From NCBI GenBank assembly GCA_007127595.1, contig SKZA01000276.1, forward strand, positions 1-6,727: a stretch of DNA of 6,727 nt, read 5' to 3'. The position numbers and the translations under genes were made by a program. The number at the start of each line of letters is the position of its first letter. Within the stretch, counting starts at the first letter, position 1. This document shows positions 1 through 5,554 of the stretch, piece by piece. This stretch comes from Kiritimatiellia bacterium. Lineage in GTDB: Bacteria > Verrucomicrobiota > Kiritimatiellia > SLAD01. A model generated the notes under the pieces. It saw only the letters and a program-made list of their open reading frames with translations, did no database searches and had not been told where the DNA came from.

Positions 1-10
1 ACTTCGGGCA

Positions 11-17
11 GGGAGGA
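11..17 (+). promoter_or_regulatory. Shine-Dalgarno site of the exported LolA-like protein
   Basis: GGGAGGA lies just before the ATG at 22, with 4 bases between. It is also 10 bases before a second in-frame ATG at 28 (Met3), so either ATG could be used. The signal peptide is intact with both. The promoter lies outside the window. Confidence 0.75.
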
Positions 18-21
18 CGCA

Positions 22-1077
22 ATGAATATGCTGTGTCGTGTACTGTTGGTTTGTTCGCTGGTGTGGGGGCTGTCCGTGCATGCGGACGAAACGCCCGCGG
101 ACTTCACACTCACACGAGATGGCGACCGTTATACGCTTGTGGCGAAAGACGCGTCGTTGCACGCCATCTTGAAGGAACTCGGCGAGCACGCCGGCATTGC
201 GGTGGTCGTCGATGATGCGGAAGGGAGCGTCGTGAGCGCGGATCTGGCGGATGTGACGCTCGAAGAGCTGGTGCACGGCATCGCGCATGGGTACAGCGCG
301 GTTTACGTGAAAAACGAGGCCACCGGCGTCTACGAGATCGAACGGATCGTCGCGGGCGGGGCCGCGCCCGTTCAGGAGGCGGGCGCGCTCGACGCCGCAG
401 CCGTGGTGCAGGCGATCAGGGACCGCGTGCAGGGGATCACGCGCTACCGGCAGGACATGCATCAGACGATCAACATGATGGGGCAATCCATGACCATGCG
501 GGGAACAATGGTCTTCGACGGCGACAAAATGCGCATGGAAATGGTGATGCCGCCGGCCAACATGAAGCAAGTGATCGTGAGTGACGGAAAGACTACGTAC
601 ACACATTTGCCAATGATGAATATGGTGCAAAAAATCGACAATGCGCGCGTGCAAGCGGCTTTGGGCGAGCGATTCGGAGAATTTTCAGGGCACTCCATGA
701 CCGGTCCGCAAATGGATCCGTTTCACGGGATGGCGACCGAGAGCGTGAGATTCCTCGGACATGAAACACGCAATGGCGAGCGCATGTACGTCTTGCAAGG
801 CGAGATGCAAGAGCAGATGAAACGCATGATGGGCGCGGCCATGCCCGTGCCGGAACGCATCAGGTTTTGGATCTCGGTGGAGGATGGCATGCCGCGCCAG
901 TCGATTTTTTACGGTGCCGGTGATACGGAGATGTTGCGTCAGGAATACACATCAGTCGAAGTCGACCCGCATCTCGATCCCGAACTCTTCCGCTTCGTGC
1001 CGCCGGAGGGCGCGCAGGTGATGGACATGACCGACAGCGCTATTTCGATGATGCGCGCGTGGGTGGGCGACGACTGA
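22..1077 (+). CDS. Exported STN-like / LolA-like (outer-membrane lipoprotein-sorting family) protein, Met-rich
   Basis: Predicted periplasmic protein of 351 residues. A signal peptide is visible: Arg6, a hydrophobic stretch about 7-17, and a likely SPase I site after Ala21 (VHA/DE). Residues about 28-108 look like an STN (secretin/TonB short N-terminal) domain: an ASLHAILKELGEHAG helix, a VVVDD strand, a second LEELVHGI helix, and a closing VYEIE strand. Residues about 125-330 resemble the LolA/COG2834 beta fold: helix AVVQAIRDRVQGI, then strands such as GTMVFDGDKMRMEMVMPP and KQVIVSDGKTTYTHLP. LolA-fold proteins bind lipid or lipoprotein acyl chains in the periplasm. The actual ligand here is unknown, and the protein is longer than classical LolA (about 200 residues). 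There are 31 Met residues (about 9%), 11 of them in residues 146-181. No Cys remains after the signal peptide. The next gene is convergent, so this is the last gene of any operon. Fold assignment is by pattern only. Confidence 0.75.
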   Translation: MNMLCRVLLVCSLVWGLSVHADETPADFTLTRDGDRYTLVAKDASLHAILKELGEHAGIAVVVDDAEGSVVSADLADVTLEELVHGIAHGYSAVYVKNEATGVYEIERIVAGGAAPVQEAGALDAAAVVQAIRDRVQGITRYRQDMHQTINMMGQSMTMRGTMVFDGDKMRMEMVMPPANMKQVIVSDGKTTYTHLPMMNMVQKIDNARVQAALGERFGEFSGHSMTGPQMDPFHGMATESVRFLGHETRNGERMYVLQGEMQEQMKRMMGAAMPVPERIRFWISVEDGMPRQSIFYGAGDTEMLRQEYTSVEVDPHLDPELFRFVPPEGAQVMDMTDSAISMMRAWVGDD

Positions 1078-1093
1078 ATGCCGCCCGCTGATT

Positions 1094-1201
1094 TTCCAAT
1101 CGTTGGAAGATTTTTCACCATTTTTTCCAATCATTGGAACTTTTTTTGACGATTTTTCCAATCATTGGAAAATTTGAGATGAATTCTTCCAATCATTGGA
1201 A
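1094..1201. repeat. Array of four 15-bp palindromes at exact 31-bp period
   Basis: Units lie at 1094-1108, 1125-1139, 1156-1170 and 1187-1201. Each is TTCCAATCATTGGAA, a perfect palindrome around a central C; the first copy has G for A at one position (TTCCAATCGTTGGAA). Starts are exactly 31 bp apart and the three 16-bp spacers differ in sequence, the first two being T-rich. The third copy extends to a 19-bp palindrome at 1154-1172. There is no fifth copy at the expected position on either side. A 31-bp step is close to three turns of B-DNA, so the sites would face the same side of the helix. The array lies between two convergent genes, where a promoter operator is not expected. Possible roles are a multimeric DNA-binding protein site, chromosome organisation, or weak termination for the left-hand gene. 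I think similar palindromes occur in PVC-group genomes, but that is from memory. Confidence 0.9.
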
Positions 1202-1217
1202 ACTCCGACCTATGCTC

Positions 1218-1261
1218 TGCGCCCTCCTGTTAAGAATATCTTTGCGAGCTTCTGTTCAAAA
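1218..1261. repeat. Imperfect direct repeat, two 19-bp copies 25 bp apart
   Basis: Copies at 1218-1236 and 1243-1261 begin TGCG, share a CTGTT core, and end A-rich. They match at 14 of 19 positions by hand alignment. The second copy runs into the A-run that forms the T-tract of the mdh terminator. The pair looks like a remnant of a simple intergenic repeat family. No coding role is evident. Confidence 0.5.
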
Positions 1262-1297
1262 AAGCAGGCCGTGAGCGGTTTGTTTCCGCCCACGGCC
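1258..1297 (-). terminator. Rho-independent terminator of mdh
   Basis: Read on the minus strand after the mdh stop, GGCCGTG (1297-1291) and CACGGCC (1273-1267) form a 7-bp stem. It continues past one C-A mismatch into GCGG/CCGC (4 bp) with a 7-base loop at 1279-1285. The hairpin is followed by TGC and then six Ts (complement of A1258-A1263). Position and orientation fit termination of mdh, with the hairpin about 42 bp beyond the stop codon. The arrangement has no T-tract for plus-strand transcripts. Confidence 0.82.
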
Positions 1298-1343
1298 CAC
1301 TTCCAACTTCTGACTTCTTACGTCTTACTCCCTACGTCTTACT
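1288..1343. repeat. Eight degenerate tandem heptamers overlapping the mdh stop codon
   Basis: On the plus strand the region parses into eight consecutive 7-mers: GCCCACG, GCCCACT, TCCAACT, TCTGACT, TCTTACG, TCTTACT, CCCTACG, TCTTACT. Position 2 is C, 5 is A and 6 is C in all eight, and position 7 is T or G. The best-matching part is an 11-bp direct repeat TACGTCTTACT at 1319 and 1333. The array begins inside the 3' arm of the mdh terminator hairpin and ends inside the last Lys codon of mdh, covering its TAA stop (1339-1341). Both ends stop sharply: flanking heptamers do not fit. The function is unknown. Heptanucleotide repeats (STRR) are known from cyanobacteria, but I claim no relationship. 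Confidence 0.65.
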
Positions 1344-2346
1344 TCAGGTTCGGGTTCACTGTCTCCCAGTCGCTTAACGCGGGGAGGATGCCCATCTCAA
1401 TGACTTCGTCGCGCAGCTTGCACAGGTGTTGATACGATTCGCGCAGCGCGGCGATATCGGCGTCGGAGCCGGACGGCATCTGGCCGGTTAACCCGTTCGT
1501 GTCGAGCGTGGTTTCCATGGCCATCATGATCTTCTCGAAGCCGTTGCCCGGGTCGTTGACGTAGATGCCCGATGGCCAGGGATAGCCTGCGCCGTCCATG
1601 ACGGCTTTGACCATTAAGAGCGACTGGTGTGATGGACTCTGGAACGAGCTGCGGCCGCGCAGTTGAATGATCTTCTTGCCGCCCTGTTTGACGTGGTCCT
1701 TGATGGCGTTCCATTGGTCATCTGTGAGTTTGTCCGTGCCGATGAGGTCGGTGAGCGGTGTGCCGGCGACTTTGGTTCCGCCCGCGAAGACGGCCATCAT
1801 TTCGCCGTGTCCGCCATAGGTGCGGCAGCCGGTGACGTCGTCCTGCGCCACATTGAAGTGCTGGGCGAGGGCGGTCTGCAAGCGCGTGCTGTCGAGCGCG
1901 GCGAGCGTGCCGATCTTGCTCGGTGCGAGGCCGGAATGGACCAGGGTGGTCAGGCCGGTGATATCGGCCGGGTTAAAGATGATGACGCCGAATTTGAGGT
2001 CGGGCGCATGTGCCTTGATGTCCTTGCCGAGTTGCGCGGCGATCTCGGCATTGCCTTTCAAAAGATCTTCGCGGGTCATCCCTTCTTTACGTGGCGCGCC
2101 GCCGGAGGAGATGAGGTACTTGGCGTCTTTCAGCGCCTCGGCGATGTCCGTGGTCCACGTGACACGTGCGCCCGGAAAGGCGCAATGATAGATTTCTTCG
2201 GCGGCGCCCTGCAGGCCCTTTTCAAAGGGGTCGTACATACAAACGTTAGGGGTAAGGCCGAGTGTCAGGGCGGCTTGGGTCATGTTGGATCCGATGGCGC
2301 CGGCGGCGCCGAGGATGACGAGTTTGTCGTTGGTGATATAGCTCAT
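1339..2346 (-). CDS. mdh: Malate dehydrogenase (LDH/MDH superfamily)
   Basis: NAD-dependent enzyme interconverting malate and oxaloacetate in the cytoplasm; 335 residues, a normal length. Visible motifs: Rossmann glycine motif GAAGAIG (13-19); Asp39 in MYDPF, the acidic residue expected for NAD over NADP; Arg86 and Arg92 in APRKEGMTRED, spaced as the two substrate-binding Arg of MDH, with Arg86 favouring malate over lactate; NPAD (125-128) in place of the usual NPVN/NPVD; LDSTR (151-155) with catalytic-pair Asp152; GGHGE with catalytic His180. The overall sequence resembles the Bacteroidetes-type MDH (shared SNMTQAALTLGLTPNVCMYDP and TREDLLKGNAEIAAQ stretches) more than the E. coli type, judged from memory. 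A strong AAGGAG site supports the ATG at 2346. The gene is divergent from sucAB and convergent with the LolA-like gene, with its own terminator, so it is probably transcribed alone. Nothing looks broken. Confidence 0.95.
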   Translation of the reverse strand: MSYITNDKLVILGAAGAIGSNMTQAALTLGLTPNVCMYDPFEKGLQGAAEEIYHCAFPGARVTWTTDIAEALKDAKYLISSGGAPRKEGMTREDLLKGNAEIAAQLGKDIKAHAPDLKFGVIIFNPADITGLTTLVHSGLAPSKIGTLAALDSTRLQTALAQHFNVAQDDVTGCRTYGGHGEMMAVFAGGTKVAGTPLTDLIGTDKLTDDQWNAIKDHVKQGGKKIIQLRGRSSFQSPSHQSLLMVKAVMDGAGYPWPSGIYVNDPGNGFEKIMMAMETTLDTNGLTGQMPSGSDADIAALRESYQHLCKLRDEVIEMGILPALSDWETVNPNLK

Positions 2347-2356
2347 AATGGTCTCT

Positions 2357-2362
2357 CTCCTT
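2357..2362 (-). promoter_or_regulatory. Shine-Dalgarno site of mdh
   Basis: On the minus strand AAGGAG precedes the ATG at 2346 by 10 bases and continues as AAGGAGAGAGA. It is a near-consensus site and fixes the start. Confidence 0.85.
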
Positions 2363-2394
2363 GGTTATTCTGCTGGCGTTGGCTTTTGACGGGC

Positions 2395-2422
2395 AGTATA
2401 AATGCCGATTCCGTGCGGTAAA
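2395..2422 (-). promoter_or_regulatory. Candidate sigma-70-type promoter of mdh
   Basis: On the minus strand, TTTACC (complement of 2417-2422, 4 of 6 to TTGACA) is followed after 16 bp by TATACT (complement of 2395-2400, 5 of 6 to TATAAT). Transcription would start near 2388 and leave a leader of about 42 bases before the ATG. This is a pattern match only, well placed but unproven. Confidence 0.5.
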
Positions 2423-2610
2423 GAGGAAACGGCGGCTTGTGGTCGATTGGGGAAAACTACCGATGGGGCGGAAGGGGAATGCCTGAGGCGTGAGCGGGCC
2501 GTCTCGTAGGGCGGGGCGAAAGGAATTGCCTAAAGTAAGGGATTATGTGATGAATTCTGATCGTTCAATGGTATCATGGCCTACGATTATTATTTAAGGT
2601 AAAACCCGAT

Positions 2611-2634
2611 AGGCGGGCGACCGCTTGTGGGCGG
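2611..2634 (+). other. Two overlapping hairpins in the sucA leader
   Basis: AGGCGG (2611-2616) can pair with CCGCTT (2621-2626) around a GCGA tetraloop, with one G-T pair. Alternatively CCGC (2621-2624) can pair with GCGG (2631-2634) around six bases. The two share CCGC and exclude one another, and the second ends 3 bases before AAGGGA. The stems are short, so a regulatory role is speculative. Confidence 0.25.
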
Positions 2635-2637
2635 ATG

Positions 2638-2643
2638 AAGGGA
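2638..2643 (+). promoter_or_regulatory. Closely spaced Shine-Dalgarno site of sucA
   Basis: AAGGGA ends one base before the ATG at 2645, which is closer than usual. An in-frame TGA at 2636 excludes an upstream start. The next Met codon (2666, residue 8) has no Shine-Dalgarno before it, so 2645 remains the best start. Initiation may be modest. Confidence 0.5.
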
Positions 2644-2644
2644 T

Positions 2645-5548
2645 ATGATTTCTAAAAGCGCATGGATGGAGAAGATACGCGATTCCTATCTTTATGCCGG
2701 GAATGCGCCTTTTATTGAGGAGGTCTACGAGCGGTATCTGGCCCAGCCCGATCAGGTCGATCCGGCCTGGCGCGAATTCTTTGAAGATTTGCAGTCGGAG
2801 GGGAATGGCAAGAAGGACGTGAGTCACGCGGCGGTTCGCCGCGAATTCGAAGACATGGCGCGCGCAACGCGTAGCGCTACGGGCGGGACGCTGCGTCCGG
2901 GCGGATTTACGCGCGCCTATGCCGAGAAACAAGCGGCGGTATTGCGCCTTATTCGTGGCTATCGCCTGTTCGGGCACTTGCGCGCAAAGGTCGACCCCAT
3001 CCAATTGCGTCCGTATCCGCCCGTGCCGGACCTGGACCCGTATTTCCAAGGTTTAAGCGACAAGGACCTCGACACCGTCTTCAATGTCGGCACGCTGGTG
3101 GCGCCGCCGGACCTGACGCTGCGCGATATCTTGGAACGGTTGGAGATGACGTATACCGGCCATATTGGGTTGGAATACATTCACATCTCAGCCGTCGAGC
3201 AGCGCCGTTGGTTGCAGGACCGTTTCGAGCGCATTCTGGGCCAACCACGCTTCGACACCGCGTTCAAGAAACGCCTGCTTGAGCGACTCACGGCCGCCGA
3301 AGGACTGGAACGGTATCTGCACGTGAAGTACGTCGGGCAGAAGCGATTTTCGCTGGAAGGCGGTGAGTCGCTGATTCCCATGTTGGACACGTTGATCCGC
3401 GAGGCGGACCGTCAGGAAGTGAAAGAGATCGTGATCGGCATGGCGCATCGCGGGCGCCTGAACGTGTTGATCAATATCATGGGCAAGATGCCCGACGCCC
3501 TGTTCTCCATTTTTGAAGGGAAGGAACCCGGCGGCGAGGTGGATATCATGAGCGGGGACGTGAAGTATCACGAGGGCTTCTCCGCCGATTACGAACTCTC
3601 CAACGGATCCATGCATTTGGCGCTGGCCTTCAATCCGTCGCACCTGGAGATCATTGATCCAGTCGTGGCCGGCGCGGTGCGCGCGCGTGTGGACCGACGC
3701 GCGGGGCGCACGGATCAGGTGCTGGGCGTGCTGATTCACGGCGACGCCGCGTTCTGGGGGCAGGGCGTGGTCTATGAGACGTTCAATCTGACCCAAACGC
3801 GCGCGTACACGTCCGGTGGCATTGTCCATATCGTCGTCAACAATCGCATCGGATTCACGTTGAGTAATCCGTTGGATTATCGGTCGACGTTGTACTGCAC
3901 GGATATCGGGAAAGTGGTGCAGGCGCCCATCTTCCATGTGAACGGCGACGATCCGGAAGCGTGTGCGTTGGCCATGCAGTTGGCCATTGATTTTCGGGAC
4001 ACGTTTAAGAAGGACGTGATTATCGATCTTATCTGTACCCGCCGTCATGGACACAACGAGGCGGACGAGCCGGCGGCGACGCAGCCGATGATGTACAAGA
4101 AGATCCGAAAGCATCCCACCACGCGCAAGATTTATGCCGACAAGCTGGAGTCCGAAGGCGTCGTCGAATCCGGTACGGGCGATAAACTGGTGGCGGCGTA
4201 TCGAAAGGCCTTGGAAGAGAACGATTCCGTGGCTCCGTTCCCACCCGCGAAGGATAAATATCCGTTCATGATGAATTGGGCGCGGTATTTGAGCGCAAAA
4301 TGGGACGACCCCGCCGATACAGCGGTTTCGCTGGAGCGGCTGAAGCGTCTGGGCACGCGTGTGACCACATTGCCGGAAGGTTTTGTACTGCATCCGCGTG
4401 TGGAGAAGATCATCGATGACCGTCGGAAGATGTCGTCCGGCGCGTTGCCGATGGATTGGGGCTGCGCGGAGACGTTGGCTTACGCCAGTTTGCTGGAGGA
4501 GGATTATCCGATCCGACTGGTTGGGCAGGACAGCGGCCGCGGTACGTTCTTCCACCGTCACGCCGTGTTGCATAATCAGCGGAGCGGCGAGAGTTACGTG
4601 CCCTTGCAGCACATCAAGGACGATCAGCCGGAGTTCCTTGCGGTGGACACGATCCTGTCGGAAGAGGCGGTACTGGCGTTTGAGTACGGATATGCCATGA
4701 CGAATCCGGAAACATTGGTGATTTGGGAGGCACAATTCGGCGATTTCGTGAACGGCGCGCAAGTGGTGATCGATCAATTCCTGAGCTCGTCGGAACAGAA
4801 ATGGCACAAGCTGTGCGGATTGGTCTTGATGTTGCCAAATGGGTGGGAAGGCCAAGGGCCCGAGCATACCTCCGCCCGACTGGAACGCTTTTTGCAGTTG
4901 TGCGCGCAGGATAACATGCAGGTGTGCGTGCCCACGACACCGGCGCAGATGTTTCACATGTTGCGCCGTGAAATCATCCGACCCTACCGAAAACCGCTGA
5001 TTATCATGAGTCCCAAGAGTATGTTGCGCCGCAAGATCTCATTCAGCGAGATCGAGGCACTGACGGCGGGCGAATATCAGGTGGTCATCGGGGAGGTGGA
5101 TCCGCTGCCGTCTGAAGAGGTGCGCCGCGTCATTTTGTGCAGTGGGAAGGTATATTATGACCTGCTGGAAAGGCGGCGCGCATTGGAGCTGGCGCATATT
5201 GCGATTATTCGTATTGAACAGTTGTATCCATTCCCGAAGGCACACCTGAAGCGAGAGCTTGAGCGCTATGCGAAAGCAGAAGAAGTGGTTTGGGCGCAGG
5301 AAGAGCCAATGAATCAGGGCGCTTGGTACGCCATTCAGCATGACATTCGCGGATGCATGTTGCCGTATCAATCGTTGAGCTATGTCGGTCGCCTAAGAAG
5401 CGCCGCGCCGTCCGGCGGCCATCATCAGCGGCATGTGGAGCGGCAGCGTCGCCTTGTGGCGGCGGCATTGAACATGGACTGGACGCCTCCCTGTCCGATT
5501 ATGGTATTTCATCCCCAGGAACCTGATCTTGAACTTACAAGGAGATAA
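2645..5548 (+). CDS. sucA: 2-oxoglutarate dehydrogenase E1 component
   Basis: Thiamin-diphosphate decarboxylase that transfers a succinyl group from 2-oxoglutarate to lipoyl-E2; 967 residues against about 933 in E. coli. Order: N-terminal E1o segment (about 12-46, SYLYAGN...WREFFEDL); active-site His268 in MAHRGR and His309 in KYHEGF; FNPSHLEI; ThDP/Mg motif from GDA (366-368) to NN (399-400); TRRHGHNEADEP (466-477); transketolase-type pyrimidine domain with Glu680 in FEYGY; GQGPEHTSARLERF (from 736); MSPKSMLRRK; C-terminal SGKVYYDLLE, IEQLYPFP and EEPMNQGAW. Two oddities: the motif usually written LPHGYEG reads LPNGWEG (Asn732, Trp734), and a tail of about 24 residues (944-967) follows the normal end. 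The gene lies 6 bp before sucB and is divergent from mdh. The E1o identity is secure; retention of the two other His and the N-terminal segment argue against an E1 of pyruvate or branched-chain type. Confidence 0.96.
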   Translation: MISKSAWMEKIRDSYLYAGNAPFIEEVYERYLAQPDQVDPAWREFFEDLQSEGNGKKDVSHAAVRREFEDMARATRSATGGTLRPGGFTRAYAEKQAAVLRLIRGYRLFGHLRAKVDPIQLRPYPPVPDLDPYFQGLSDKDLDTVFNVGTLVAPPDLTLRDILERLEMTYTGHIGLEYIHISAVEQRRWLQDRFERILGQPRFDTAFKKRLLERLTAAEGLERYLHVKYVGQKRFSLEGGESLIPMLDTLIREADRQEVKEIVIGMAHRGRLNVLINIMGKMPDALFSIFEGKEPGGEVDIMSGDVKYHEGFSADYELSNGSMHLALAFNPSHLEIIDPVVAGAVRARVDRRAGRTDQVLGVLIHGDAAFWGQGVVYETFNLTQTRAYTSGGIVHIVVNNRIGFTLSNPLDYRSTLYCTDIGKVVQAPIFHVNGDDPEACALAMQLAIDFRDTFKKDVIIDLICTRRHGHNEADEPAATQPMMYKKIRKHPTTRKIYADKLESEGVVESGTGDKLVAAYRKALEENDSVAPFPPAKDKYPFMMNWARYLSAKWDDPADTAVSLERLKRLGTRVTTLPEGFVLHPRVEKIIDDRRKMSSGALPMDWGCAETLAYASLLEEDYPIRLVGQDSGRGTFFHRHAVLHNQRSGESYVPLQHIKDDQPEFLAVDTILSEEAVLAFEYGYAMTNPETLVIWEAQFGDFVNGAQVVIDQFLSSSEQKWHKLCGLVLMLPNGWEGQGPEHTSARLERFLQLCAQDNMQVCVPTTPAQMFHMLRREIIRPYRKPLIIMSPKSMLRRKISFSEIEALTAGEYQVVIGEVDPLPSEEVRRVILCSGKVYYDLLERRRALELAHIAIIRIEQLYPFPKAHLKRELERYAKAEEVVWAQEEPMNQGAWYAIQHDIRGCMLPYQSLSYVGRLRSAAPSGGHHQRHVERQRRLVAAALNMDWTPPCPIMVFHPQEPDLELTRR
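5539..5544 (+). promoter_or_regulatory. Shine-Dalgarno site of sucB inside the sucA 3' end
   Basis: AAGGAG sits 10 bases before the ATG at 5555 and within the last Thr-Arg-Arg codons of sucA, just before its TAA (5546-5548). The 6-base gap favours co-transcription and translational coupling of E1 and E2. Confidence 0.88.
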
Positions 5549-5554
5549 CGCCCG

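Larger units (their letters stand above)
2347..2644. promoter_or_regulatory. Divergent control region between mdh and sucAB
   Basis: These 298 bp separate two divergent TCA-cycle genes, so promoters in both directions must lie here unless a more distant one is used. The mdh promoter candidate lies on the left side. The right side is AT-richer (2525-2604). A weak plus-strand candidate is TTCAAT (2564-2569), 18 bp, TATTAT (2588-2593). I see no copy of the TTCCAATCATTGGAA palindrome, no clear operator palindrome, no tRNA and no convincing small ORF. The middle (about 2455-2520) is G-rich with no structure I can name. Confidence 0.6.

Noticed and set aside
43..54. Lipobox at Cys11 of the exported LolA-like protein
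   Set aside because: The residue before Cys11 is Val instead of Gly/Ala/Ser, and the hydrophobic segment before it would be very short. The SPase I site after Ala21 fits better.
1094..1201. CRISPR-like regular repeat/spacer array
   Set aside because: The repeat is only 15 bp and fully palindromic, spacers are 16 bp and low-complexity T-rich, only four units are present, and no cas genes are nearby.
1196..1432. Short plus-strand open frame across the convergent gap into mdh
   Set aside because: It is made of the repeats and terminator and then antisense mdh, with no protein-like features.
1663..2421. Plus-strand open frame of 252 codons opposite mdh
   Set aside because: MDH motifs on the minus strand are complete, and the plus frame has no recognisable features or good Shine-Dalgarno.
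2549..2558. GATGAATTCT shared with 1178-1187 near the palindrome array
   Set aside because: A single 10-bp match with no common context; chance is adequate.
3188..4957. Long antisense open frame of 589 codons opposite sucA
   Set aside because: sucA is unmistakable here; the antisense frame has no domain motifs and is explained by codon bias of a GC-rich gene.
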